Below the pieces are notes generated by a model, which worked only from the letters and a program-made list of their open reading frames with translations, was not told the origin of the DNA and searched no databases. Positions 10,081-20,409 of a stretch of 64,000 bases of DNA are shown here, piece after piece. Numbering within the stretch: position 1 is the stretch's first letter; each line of letters starts with the position of its first letter. Position numbers and translations under genes: made by a program. Source of the stretch: Lepus europaeus (taxonomy: Eukaryota > Chordata > Mammalia > Lagomorpha > Leporidae); the NCBI RefSeq assembly GCF_033115175.1, contig NC_084843.1:59560474-59624473 (forward strand). The letters are read 5' to 3'.

Positions 10081-12656
10081 TTTGGGTTGGCAAAGGCCAA
10101 AGACTTTGGGGGCTGGGTTTCTGAGGCAGCCGACAGGAGCCCCAGACAAACCTTTTTTGTGCTTTCCCCACTACACTGAGGTCTGGTCCCCGCGTGTCAC
10201 TGCTCCAGGAGCTCTCTGGCTTCCTGACTTACCCACCAAAGCCTGTATTCAGGAGAGGTCCCAATGCAAGTCACTCACCTCTCAGTGAAAACCGCCTTGC
10301 TCTGCCTCTTGCGAACACCTATTCTCTTACTCTCGACCTACTGAGAGCAATTCCAAGCCTTGGAAAGTAAGGGTAGGAGACACTTGTTGGGGAGGGGAGG
10401 AGAAAAGAAAGGGGCAGGGGATTCTCCTCTCCTGCTCCCGGGCAGGCTAAACACAGGCCCTGGAGCTCTCTTTCCTGGTTCTATGGCTGTTTGCTTCCTT
10501 GGGGCCTGCTGCTCAGTCTGCCTGCAGCACTGGTCACATTTTGCTTCCCGCTTCAGCTAGGTATACAGCGTTTTTTCCCTTCCTCTAAGCAAGAAACTCC
10601 TTAGGAGCAGACACTATGCCTAATCCGGCTCAGAATGCTACCCACTACTTGGCATAGGGCCTAAAACATGTAAATGATTGATGGGTGTTGGTAACGACTA
10701 TAGATTCTGAAGGCAATGAGTTTTCTTTCAAGCACAGCTTTGGCTGCATCACATACGTTCTGACATAGTTTGTTTTCATTACTGTTGCAATATAATTTAT
10801 ATAGCTCCAAACTATCTCCGATAAGGAAAGGAGAATAATTTCCATTTCCCAGGAAAAATCAAAGTTCAAACAGCCTTGCTTCCAAACACAGCGTGTGCAG
10901 TGATGGGGTCCCAGGCTTTGTTTGTCTCCAGGTTTTAGGGTCCACCCAGTAAGCCAGGAGACCTGGTCTGAGTCTGAGCCTCTGTCCTGGCTCTGCCACC
11001 TCCAACCGTTCTCTCATCCTCCCTGGGTATCACCAGCTTACCTGGAAAGACCTGCAATGTCTCTTAGCAACAACTGAGACTCCAAGAACAACACCGATCT
11101 TACTTCTTGAGGCTCCCCGCTAATGAAGCTGATATGGCAAATGCTGCATGCGCTATTCCCCGGCCTGGAGAAGCAGGCACACCGTAGCCGAAGGCAGAAC
11201 CAGGTCTACTCTGGGATCCACTGAGAAGTAATGGAAGAGGACTCCTATCCCCTAGGGGATCCCTCCTTCCTCCACCCAGTACCTCTCAAGCAGGTGTCAC
11301 CACCGGAGTCTCAGCATCCCTGCCCCAAGTGACTTAAGTCCTCTCTCCCTGTCCTTGGCAGGATCTTCGTTTAGGGAAGACTCTGATCACCTTGTTTACT
11401 CAGATGATGAAATGACTCATAATAACTTAAAAGTGCTGTGTCTCTTTTGGGGTGTTTGCATTTCAAAAGGAGTCAGAACTGAAATCAGAAAACGCTAAGC
11501 TCTAATGATGCAGTTTTAGTTATTGATGAGAGCGGCCGCAGGCTTTTGAGCAGGAGACTTAATCTAATTCTCTTACAGTTGTATTTGGGCAGCCCTGGTA
11601 GAAATGAACTGTGTAGTTAGTTCCATCCACGGTGCTTTGGCCTCCTCATTTGTAAACCAGGGTTATACAGCTGTTTACACAGTCCTGTCCCTGCTGTAAG
11701 AGTCTGAGGTCTTCCCAATAGCATGGGCCACAAGCAGTGACTGGAGCACTGTGCATACTGCAAGTGTCCCCCGAGCCCACTGCGGGCAGCAGAGCAGCCC
11801 ATCACAAGGCAGCTCACGGCCCCAGCGAGAGCAGACCTGCGCCCACCTGGTCTCAGCCGAAGCCGCACCTGTCCCCCATTCCCAGCAAGACAGGCAGGAG
11901 GAGCGCAAATCTTCAGGACTGAGCTGCACACCGCCTCCCTGGAGGCTGCAACCCCACAGTGTCCGCAGACCTCCTACAGACCCAGCCAGGGCGAGCTGCA
12001 CCCCCTGAGCCTCCGTTTCTTCATCTGTTAAATGGGAGTGAGGCCATCTCCCTGCCTGCTTCCCAGCCTGGAAGGGAAGCTCCAGGTGGTAGAGCACTTT
12101 GTGGCAAAGGGCAGGACACAGTGAATCTTGGAAATGCAGCAGCATCTCCAAGAGGCATGCAAAACACTCACCTGGACCACCTGCGTCCCATACCGGAGGG
12201 AAACCACCTGGTTTACTTCTCTCCCCCCCCCCATCCCTATCCCTGTCCCTGTCCCTATCCCTTTCCCTATCCCTGTCCCTCTCCCTCTCTCCCTAGCAGG
12301 GACTCAGCAGATTGCGGTGGTGTTAGAAGGTTTCTGGGTCTCTAACCCCTAGGAGAACTCCCTGTCTGCTCCCCAGTCAGTCATCAGACTTTGCTCAGGC
12401 TGGACGATGCGAAACAGGAAAGGGGCAGGTCCAGCCAGCTCTCCTGACCTTGGGCTGGCTTGTCTGACCGCAACTTGCCCCTGCCGGTCCTGGCTCTGCT
12501 CCCTGGAGCTGCTCAGAACAGTGGGCTCCTGTCCCAGAAACATCCCCTCCCTGCCTTCTTCCCACCCCAGTATCCCAGAAGCTGCAGCAAGAGGGGCTCC
12601 AGGTCTATGTCATGGTCAGCCCACTTGGACTTGTATCTTTCCTCACGGATACAGCA
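10080..12656. other. SINE-free part of NPFFR1 intron 1
   Basis: No CSINE occurs in about 2.6 kb, and no exon was recognised. A MIR-like stretch lies near 10930-11050. At 11380-11580 an A/T-richer segment holds an AP-1-type TGACTCA, TAAT-rich words and a GCGGCCGC. A C-rich hexamer tract follows at 12222-12298. Possible regulatory content is inference only. Confidence 0.5.
12222..12298 (+). repeat. C-rich (CCCTRT)n tract
   Basis: A run of C followed by about ten imperfect hexamers alternating CCCTAT, CCCTGT and CCCTTT, ending CTCCCTCTCTCCCTAG. The complementary strand is G-rich. Confidence 0.85.
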
Positions 12657-12906
12657 GGGGGCAGGCTTGGGACCCCACATCCCATACTGGAGCTCTGGTT
12701 CAAATCCTGGTTGCTCTGCTTCTGACCCAGCTCCCTGCTAATGCAATGGGAAGGCAGCAGAAGATGGTCCAAGTGCTTGGGTTTCTGCCAGCCAAGTTTG
12801 TAGCTCCTGGCTTCAGCCTGGCCCAGCCCCAGCTGTTGCGGGTACTTGAAGATGGAAGATCTCTCTCTTCCTCTGTCACTCTGCCTTTCACATAAATATT
12901 AAAATG
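12657..12906 (+). mobile_element. CSINE, 5' truncated
   Basis: Begins in GGGGGCAGGCTTGGGACCCC without a normal head; body AATGCAATGGGAAGGCAGCAG; tail CTGCCTTTCACATAAATATT. Confidence 0.8.
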
Positions 12907-12909
12907 TTA

Positions 12910-13180
12910 GGGGCCAGCGCCATGGCTCACTTGGTTAATCCTCCACCTGCGGCACTGGCATCCCATATGGGCGCCAGGTTCTAGTCCCGGTTGCTCCTCT
13001 TCCAGTCCAGCTCTCTGCTGTGGCCCGGGAAGGTAGTGGAGGATGGCCCAGGTGCTTGGCCTCCTGTACCTGCATGGGAGACCAGGAGGAAGCATCTGGC
13101 TCCTGGCTTCGGATCAGCATAGCTCCAGACGTAGTGGCTAATTGGGGGGTGAACCAATGGAAGGAAGACCTTTCTCTCTG

Positions 13181-13216
<36 letters not shown>

Positions 13217-13260
13217 ACTGTCTAACTCTATCTGTCAAATAAATAAATAAATAAAAAGAA
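12910..13260 (+). mobile_element. CSINE, TTAATCC-head subfamily
   Basis: Head GGGGCCAGCGCCATGGCTC then CACTTGGTTAATCC, a wording shared with the copy at 17.92 kb and distinct from the common head. Tail GTCAAATAAATAAATAAATAAAAAG. Confidence 0.9.
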
Positions 13261-14250
13261 GTTAGAAAACACAGAAGCACCTCCTCCATTTAAACTGGGT
13301 GCCACTGGTTGGTGGGACACAAATCCAGGCCTGACATCTCACTTCTGTTCACGCCTCATCCTCTCCGTCTCAGTCCAGCTCTCCAGGCTGTTGAATAAAA
13401 CAAACTAACATCACGAGGCCGCTGCCTTGCAGCGCTGTGGCTCCTACCCACAGAGCTGATAAGCAGGCCACTCGTTTTCCTTCTTAGAGACCCCTGCGCT
13501 GCCATCCAGCTGCTAATAAAACCCCCGTCGTCCGGCCTCCAGCCTGCCTGCTCCGTGATCCGTCGGTTCATGAGGTTTTCTTGAGCGATCGGTGTGGCAT
13601 CCTGCTGAACTGTTGTGACTCATTTTCCTGCCTCTCAGAAACAGTCTGAAGGAGGACATTTGGTTGCCTGAGCCCGATTTGTTCTTCGGGAACACCCATG
13701 TCGCCTCCTAATGAGGATGCCATTATTTTCTTTCTTTTTGAAAATGTTTTTTCATTTTGCTTTTACAAAGGAAAACAAAAGGATGTGCTTATTATAAAAG
13801 CAGTTACGAGTGCTATAGAAAAGAGAGTCAGCATCGCTGAAGTGTCCCAGCCTAAGCGGGGTACAGAGCTAAGCTGCCTGTGGGCTCCCAGCAAGCCACA
13901 GTCTGCAGCCTGGAGGCATCGGTGAGGTGGAGGTGGGGGCCACAGTGCCTTGGGCTCCCAGTGCACCCCAGGGCTGCACCCAAGGGACCTCTCTGCCTGA
14001 CCTGCTCTGAAGCTGCCGGCACGAATGATCCAGACGGCAGGAGGGGAGCAAGCCTCCGCCACCTGGGAGGGGCGTGGGGCGTGTGACTTCGCTCTCCCAG
14101 CAGCAGGGAACGCCCAGCTGCCCACGGGGTGTGCACTAGCGCCCCCTCTCTTGCCTTTCCTCCCTTTCCCATCCCACTCCCCTCCTTCCAAATAAACTGT
14201 CCACACCCAAGTGCTGATTGTAGAGTTGCTTTCAGAAGCGGGAAAATCTG

Positions 14251-14571
14251 GGGGCCGGCTCTGCAGCATAGTGGGCTAAGCCACTGCTTGTGACACTGGC
14301 ATCCCATGCGGGCATGGGTTCGAGTCCTGGCTGCTTCACTTCCAGTCCAGCTCCCTGCTAATTCACCTGGGAAAGCAGCAGAGGAGGCCCAAGTCCTTGG
14401 GCCCCTGCCCCACGTGGGAAACCCAGAATAAGCTCCTGGCTCCCGGTCTCAGTCTGGCCCAACCCCTGCCATTGTGACCATTTGGGAGAGTGAACCAATG
14501 AATGAAAGCGCTCTGTGTGTGTGTGTGTGTGTCTCACTCTAACTCTACCTTTCAAAAAAAAAAAAAAAAAC
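14251..14571 (+). mobile_element. CSINE with (GT)n and 9-bp target-site duplication
   Basis: Head GGGGGCCGGCTCTGC; its TC stretch has changed to a GT run (14514-14532); pure A tail. Flanked by GAAAATCTG at 14242-14250 and 14574-14582. Confidence 0.9.
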
Positions 14572-14688
14572 ATGAAAATCTGAAAGGAGGTGTTGGTGAC
14601 CCTATGTTTGCATGTGTGTGTGTGTGAATAATAAACCTGCGTAGTTCTGAACACAGAGGGCCATTCCACACATGTGTTCTAAAGTCTG

Positions 14689-15030
14689 GTGTTTTTTTTT
14701 TTTTAATTTTTATTTTTTTTAGACAGGCAGAGTGGACAGTGAGAGAGAGAGACAGAGAGAAAGGTCTTCCTTTTTCCGTTGGTTCATCCCCCAAGTGGCC
14801 GCTACGGCTGGTGCATTGCGGCCGGCGCGCTGTGCCAATCCGAAGCCAGGAGCCAGGTGCTTCTCCTGACCTCCCATGCGGGTACAGGGCCCAAGCACTT
14901 GGGCCATCCTCCACTGCACTCCCGGGCCATAGCAGAGAGCTGGACTGGAAGAGGAGCGACCGGGACTAGAACCCCGGGGTGCCGGCACCAGCGCTGCAGG
15001 CAGAGGATTAGCCTATTGAGCCACGGAGCC
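14689..15030 (-). mobile_element. CSINE, young GC-rich subfamily
   Basis: Reverse copy of the young type (GACAGGCAGAGTGGACAGTG, CTTTTTCCGTTGGTTCA, GGACTAGAACCC, GGATTAGCC). Flanked by CTAAAGTCTG at 14679-14688 and 15031-15040. Confidence 0.92.
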
Positions 15031-15040
15031 CTAAAGTCTG

Positions 15041-16450
15041 CTTTGTTTTTATTACTCACTGAGGCAGCAAGCATATTTCCACGTCAATGAAACCCCAGAA
15101 GCCCAGCTTTCAGTGTGTGGTGCGCGGCACACTGTTCATAGGTGTGTTTCATGTTTCACTTATCTAATTGATTTGATCCAGACACCGAGATGGCCCCTGA
15201 CTGTGTGCAGTGATGAGGCTGCTCTGCCACCGTGCACGGGGCGGCTGCCTCTGAAAGAAGCCTCAATGCCTCCCAAGGGCTTGCTATTCATTCCATAATT
15301 TCTCCTGGAATTTTCACAGAGGTCAACATTAATCTTAGCAGTTTAGAGCTTTTTTTTTTTTTAAAAAAAATCTTTCATTTCTTTTTGAAAGTCGGGCTTT
15401 TGCCTGTCTTCAGCTCTCCGGCACTTCCTTCATTCCGTGTAATTTCCTCCAAGGCACTGATTACATCTGCAAACGTACCCCATACCCCAGCTGGAGGATA
15501 TTCTGCGTCTGGGCTTTCAGGGGGAGGTCTTTGTAGGTGGCTCAGTGCTTCCTCCCATCACTCACCTACCTCGCCTCTCCAGTTCCCTTCCTGTGTTCTT
15601 TATGCCACCATTTGACACAAAATTGCCAGTGCCCCCCTGCCCACTCTGCCCCAGCCGCTGAGTAGATGCTTTCTTGTTCTCTTTCCTGAGACTCTGGAAG
15701 CCGGCGGCTGTCTGGGCTGATTTTCCCTGCCTCTGTTCACCGGCGCTGCAGAGCCCTGGGCCCTCTTCCTCCAGATCCTCCCAGGCTCCCAGATCCATCA
15801 GGGCTGCGCGGTCCTGCTCGCATCTTTTGTGTGTCTGCTTTTCAAGCCTGGGCGCAGCGGCAGCTACAAGTGCAGACTCCCCGGATTTTCTATAGAACTC
15901 CTTTTTGCTTGACAGAAGTGTCTGTAATTACTTATTGGCATTCCGAGGCTTCATCACCTCTCGTGGCAGCCTCCCCTGACTGGCGTGAATTTGTGCAACA
16001 CATCTTGTCTCATTTTAGCCCCTCAGCTGCTCCGGGAAGCCAGCCGGAGGTAAGCGGCTCCATTTTACAGACAAGTAAGCAATGGCACCGAGAGGTGTGG
16101 CCACCATCTCAGTGACACCCCGCAAGCCACAGGACCAGCCCCCCAGCCTCTGGTTTCTTAGCCCACATAGAGTTCCCCCTGCCTGCACTGTCTGGAAAGG
16201 GGTCTGGACCCCCACCGTGCAAGGCTGGAACAACAGCTGTGTGCCTGGCCACTATCCCTGGGGGGGTGGTGAGGTCATAGCTGTTCCCCCTGGGTAGGAA
16301 GATCTCTGGAATACCACCCCGCACCCCCACTCCTTCAGGCAGCCACAGTCAGGGAGCACTCCTCTGGAGCTAGCAGCCCTCTCCTCGCCAGAGAAAGGAC
16401 GCTCAAGCATGGGGGTGCATGTGGAGGGGGAAGTGGAGACCCTCCCCCAG
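15041..16450. other. NPFFR1 intron 1, unique sequence
   Basis: No gene or recent SINE is seen. A poly-T run lies at 15350-15370. A MIR-like stretch (GGTAAGCGGCTCCATTTTACAGACAAG) lies near 16040-16100. Confidence 0.5.
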
Positions 16451-16451
16451 G

Positions 16452-16455
16452 TGTC

Positions 16456-16513
<58 letters not shown>

Positions 16514-16605
16514 TTGGGGAGGGGGAGAGACACCATGGACATAGATACCCCCAGGTCTCTCCCTCTGTGTGTCTCTGTCCCACTCTCTCAACATAGAGTC
16601 AGCTC

Positions 16606-16679
<74 letters not shown>

Positions 16680-16723
16680 ACTTGGGGAGGGAGAGAGACA
16701 CCATGGACATAGATACCCCCAGG

Positions 16724-16785
<62 letters not shown>

Positions 16786-16792
16786 ACCGTGA
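16452..16792 (+). repeat. Compound (TC)n/(AC)n block, tandemly duplicated
   Basis: Three (TC)n(AC)n runs occur (about 16453-16513, 16610-16680, 16730-16788). The 55-base spacer between them, beginning CTTGGGGAGGG, containing CACCATGGACATAGATACCC and ending CCAGGTCTCTCCCTCT, is present twice with a period of about 167 bases. The block lies about 135 bases downstream of the exon 1 donor in transcription sense. Confidence 0.95.
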
Positions 16793-16844
16793 ACACAGAA
16801 TCCCCCCGGGTCTTTCTTCCTCTCCCAGTGTCCCCGTCACCCAC

Positions 16845-17480
16845 CGAGGGCCACAGTGCCGCCGACTGCCCCTGTCCCTTTTCGCTCTGCACCTGACTCA
16901 GTGTCCCCCGCAGCCCCGGGGCCACTCACCCTCCATGCTGCCAGCTCCCATGCGTTCCGGGCCAGTCTACGACCAGGGAGCCGCGACCCCGCAAGGGGTG
17001 GGCGGGGGCAGAGCAGCGCCCCGGGGCGCCCCTGCCCCTGCGCTCTGCAGCTCAGGTCCCGGACGGGTGGAGGCGAGCAGGAGGCGTGCGCTCTCAGGCC
17101 CCTGCCCCGGGCTGGTCTCGCTGCCCTCGGAGCCGGGGTTGCGGGCTCCACGCCGCTCCGCTGCCCGCCGGACTCTGCCGCCTGCTAGTCGCCCCGCACC
17201 TCCCCGGCCAGCGGGAAGGAGGGGGCTGGCGAGGCGCCGTCGCCATGGAACCCGGCACACCTGCGCCCGCCGAGCGAGGGCGCCCCGACACGCCTGCCTC
17301 CTTCCGCGGGACCGAGCGCCCCTCCAAAGCAGGGGACACAGCCCGCCGCCCGCGGAGCCCTGGCCGCGACGCCAGTTACCCGCGCACCCCTCTTCTGGGG
17401 CCCCGCACCCGGCTTCTGTCCCCACTCCTCCCCCTTGCCCCAGCCCAGCGCTGGTGTCCAGGACGTGGGCCTTTCTGAGC
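16845..17480 (-). promoter_or_regulatory. NPFFR1: CpG island, likely NPFFR1 promoter and 5' UTR
   Basis: This stretch of about 640 bases is dense in CpG and very GC-rich, unlike the flanks. It contains the NPFFR1 start exon at its left end. A GC box (GGGCGGGG, Sp1-type) lies near 16999-17006, and several CCGCC and GGCGCC clusters occur between 17130 and 17380. No TATA box is evident, as is usual for CpG-island promoters. Long reading frames cross it on both strands because stops are rare in GC-rich DNA, but none shows recognisable protein features. The transcription start would be expected to the right of 16951; its exact place cannot be read from sequence. Confidence 0.75.
16930..16936 (-). 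CDS. NPFFR1: NPFFR1 coding exon 1 (ATG GAG G, seven coding bases)
   Basis: The coding part of the first exon is only Met-Glu plus the first base of a Gly codon, followed directly by a consensus donor GTGAGT at 16929-16924. It lies in a CpG island 15.15 kb upstream of exon 2 on the same strand. The single leftover G plus the GG that opens exon 2 rebuilds GGG (Gly3), giving Met-Glu-Gly-Lys-Pro-Ser-Gln, which matches the human start Met-Glu-Gly-Glu-Pro-Ser-Gln as I recall it. The ATG context is strong (A at -3, G at +4). A second in-frame ATG lies five codons upstream (16951-16949) in a weaker context (C at -3), with an in-frame stop at 16969-16967 above that. I prefer the downstream ATG from the human comparison. 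No ORF search would find an exon this short; the call rests on frame, donor, CpG island and the orthologous N-terminus. Confidence 0.88.
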
Positions 17481-17921
17481 GGGACAGGAGGTGAACCTGC
17501 AAAAACCCTGGACGGCCGAGGGAGGGAGCTGGGCGAGGGCCGCCAGCTCGGAGCCCGCTGGTCAGGCACCCTACGGACACCACCAGAGATCTTTGCCCAG
17601 TGAACAGAGGTCTCGGCTTCCAGCGAACGGGATTTAGGGGTTTGTTCCGGGGGACTCTAGGGAAGCCACTTGCTAGCTCTGTCCTAGCTTCCGACTCCAC
17701 CTGCTCCTCCGTCCTGACCTGCTGGCATCTCTGAGCTCATCACTGGGTCAGACGCTGGCCCTGATCCCCAGCAGTGGGCAGCCTGCCTGGAGCAGGAAGC
17801 AGGAGGTGCCCTCTCAAGTCTACCTTTCTGCGGGACAAAGGCCTGAGTTGCACTTGGCTTTCTGCTGCTGCTGCTATTGTCTCAGTTTCTTCATCTGTAA
17901 AATGGGGATAAGAACAGTGCA
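17481..17921. other. Upstream flank of the NPFFR1 CpG island
   Basis: Ordinary intergenic sequence. A MIR tail piece (CTCAGTTTCTTCATCTG, AAAATGGGGATAAG) at 17880-17920 is interrupted by the next SINE. Confidence 0.5.
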
Positions 17922-17922
17922 G

Positions 17923-18290
17923 GGGGCCAGCGCCGTGGCTCACTTGGTTAATCCTCCACCTGCGGCACTGGCATCCCATATGGGCACTGGGTTCTAGTCC
18001 CGGTTGCTCTTCTTCCAGTCCAGCTCTCTGCTGTGGCCCAGGAAGGCAGTGGAGGATGGCCCAAGTGCTTGGGCCCCTGCACCTGCATGGGAGACCAGGA
18101 AGAAGCACCTGGCTCCTGGCCTTGGATCGGCACAGCGCCAGCCATGGCGGCCATTTGGGGGGTGAACCAACGGAAGGAAGACCTTTCTGTCTCTCTCTCC
18201 TCTCTCTCTCTCTGTCTATAACTCTACCTGTCAAATAAACTTAAAAAAAAACAAAACAAAACAAAAAAAAAAAACAAAAAAACAACAAAA
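17923..18290 (+). mobile_element. CSINE, TTAATCC-head subfamily, inserted in a MIR
   Basis: Head GGGGCCAGCGCCGTGGC, CACTTGGTTAATCC; long A/C tail (AAACAAAAC repeats). Short direct repeats (CAGTGCAG) flank it at about 17915-17922 and 18292-18299. Confidence 0.9.
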
Positions 18291-18489
18291 CCAGTGCAGA
18301 ACTCCTAGAGCTGTCATGAAGATGAGAAGTTACTACGCCTGGAGCAGTCCCAGCGCACAGCGCTCGCTCTGTTACTTACAGCATCGCGGCTCGGGGAAGG
18401 GCTCGCACTCTTCAGGTCCCTCTGATCCTCAGGTCAGCACTGCGACAGTCCTGTTAGCCTCCGGGAGGAAGGCAGCGTTCAGCGCGCTG

Positions 18490-18665
18490 TGTGAAATCCT
18501 GCATTCGCTCAGCACTTCCACTGTCTGCGCGACTTTGGGAGCGTTACACCGTCTCTGTGCCTCAGGGACAACAGCACCCAGCACATTCTGGTGAGAATTA
18601 GCCAACCAGTCAATACACGGAAGGTACCTACCCAGCACCTGGCACATAGTAGGTGCTCAACAAAC
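18490..18665 (-). repeat. MIR
   Basis: CTGCGCGACTTTGGGAGCG, CTCTGTGCCTCAGGGAC and GCACCTGGCACATAGTAGG are characteristic MIR words; intergenic. Confidence 0.6.
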
Positions 18666-18781
18666 ACGAGTTGTCATTTCTGGGGCACTTTGCACTAGAC
18701 AGTCTTTCCCTCTCACTCCCTTCCCCCTTTCTTTCTCTGATCCTTTCCTCTTTATTATTTTTTAAATAGTTATTTGTTTGA

Positions 18782-19037
18782 GGGGCCAGTGCTGTGGCGT
18801 AGCGGGTGGGGCCGCCACCTGCGGTGCCAGCATCCCATGTGGGCACCTGTTCGAGTCCTGGCTGCGCCACTTCCAATCCAGCTCTCTGCTGTGGCCTGGG
18901 AAGGCGGTGGAGGATGGCCCAATGCTTGGACCCCTGCACCCGCGTGGTAGACCCGGAGGAAGCTCCTGGCTCCTGGCTTCAGATCAGCGCAGCTCCAGTC
19001 ATTGCAGCCAGTCGGGGAGTGAGCCGACAGATGGAAG

Positions 19038-19073
<36 letters not shown>

Positions 19074-19128
19074 CTCCTTCTCTCTCTGTGTAACTCTGAC
19101 TTTCAAATAAATAAATAAATCTTTTAAA
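18782..19128 (+). mobile_element. CSINE, full length
   Basis: Head GGGGCCAGTGCTGTGGCG, body CCCATGTGGGCACC, TC run at 19040-19070, tail CTTTCAAATAAATAAATAAATC. A short reverse tail fragment (TTATTTATTTGAAAAGCAG) follows at 19134-19153. Confidence 0.92.
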
Positions 19129-19884
19129 ATTATATTTATTTATTTGAAAAGCAGTGCTCCATCCTTGTTTAACCTAACTACCTCCTGCAAGCCTTCTCTA
19201 CAAACAGTCACGCTGGGGGACAGAAATGTAGGGAGGACACAAGCATTCAGCCCACTCCCCCTCATCAAGAGCTGAGCCCCCTTCCCTTTTACTGCAGGGT
19301 GCCCACCCTCCCATTCTTCCAGGTCAAGGCTGGGGGGGCGGGCTGTAGGAGGTCTCTGCTGGTCTTGCACACCTGCTCCCCAGAGGCTAGAGTGAAGCCC
19401 AGGAGCTGCCTGCAGGATCCCTCCCCAGGCGGGGAAGCCGGCTGTCTCCCATGGAAGACTTGGTCTCTCCCCTTGGTTAAGCATGCATGAGGGCCTGTTG
19501 GGCAAGGAAAGCCATGGATGTAGCCACCATTTTGGAAAGGCTGGGAGTCTGCAGGGAGGGGAAGGAGGTCTCCGCGTGGCAGGTGTTTGGCTCCTGGCAC
19601 CCAGGCCCTCGGCATCTGCTGGTTGGCGAGAAGGGGAGCTGCAGAGAGGCTGAGGCAGAAACAGGAGTGGACCCCTCTGGGGAGCCAGAGGCACCCCTCC
19701 CTCATCTTAACCAGCTTCAGAGGAGTGCTTCCTTCTAAATGTTGTCAAATGCAACTTAGTGAGCTCTCCTCAGGGAGGCAGCTCAGCTACCCTGATCTGC
19801 ATTTATAAATGACAAGCAGCGTTTCAAGGGCTGACTCACCCCTACACACAGCCCAGGAGCATTGGCTGGAGCACTGAGCACTGA

Positions 19885-20045
19885 GCTCCCTAGCACTAGG
19901 ACCCAGCCTGGAGCCAGGAAACCTGGGCTTTAGTCTGGGCTCTGCCACCAGCTCGCTGCATATCCTTGGTGAAATCATGCCCTCTGGAACATTCTGGAAC
20001 ACTTCCATTGGCACGAGGTTTCCATCTCTAAGGTGGGAAAGATTT
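19885..20045 (-). repeat. MIR fragment
   Basis: Words AGGAAACCTGGGCTTTAGTC, TGGGCTCTGCCACCAGC and TTTCCATCTCTAAG fit MIR; interrupted on the right by a SINE. Confidence 0.5.
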
Positions 20046-20056
20046 GGACTAGAATT

Positions 20057-20397
20057 TTTTTTTTTTTTTTTTGTAAATATCCATTTATCTGAAAGGCAGA
20101 GTGATAGAGAGAGAGGAAGAGATAGAGCAAGCGAGCGAGCAAGAATCTTCTATCTGCTGATTCACTCCCCACATGACAACAACAGCTTGGGATGAGCTGG
20201 GCTGGAACAGACTAAAGCCAGGAGCCAGGCCTCCCAGGTGGGTGCAGGGGCCCAAACACTTGGGCCGTCCTCTGCTGCTGCTTTCCCAGGTGCATTATAG
20301 CAGGGAGCTGGATCGAAAGTGGAGCAGCTGGGACTCCAAGTTACAGGATTCTAGTGTCCCAGGCAGTGGTTAACCCGCTGTGCCACAATGCCGGCCT
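20057..20397 (-). mobile_element. CSINE with target-site duplication
   Basis: Poly-T, TATCCATTTATCTGAAAGGC; head CGCTGTGCCACAATGCCGGCC. Flanked by GGACTAGAATTTT and GGACCAGAATTTT. Confidence 0.9.
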
Positions 20398-20409
20398 CTG
20401 GACCAGAAT

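Larger units (their letters stand above)
1..17400 (-). other. NPFFR1: NPFFR1 gene, 5' portion (partial)
   Basis: This is the inferred extent of the NPFFR1 transcription unit in the window: promoter and first exon at the right, intron 1 (1780..16929), exon 2, then intron 2 (1..1464) running off the left edge. The transcription start is not visible as a motif (no TATA box seen) and is placed only loosely within the CpG island. Nothing resembling the TM3 exon (a WPFD...CKMSG-type segment in the human protein) is found in 1..1464 on the minus strand, so the later exons lie outside. Confidence 0.85.

Noticed and set aside
12910..13000. tRNA gene-like promoter boxes in SINE heads
   Set aside because: They belong to tRNA-derived CSINEs; no copy retains a complete tRNA fold that I could support.
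16837..17700. Long frames on both strands of the CpG island (for example 16935..17603 plus)
   Set aside because: GC-rich DNA has few stops; the peptides are Pro/Arg/Ala-rich with no domain, and the region is better explained as promoter and 5' UTR.
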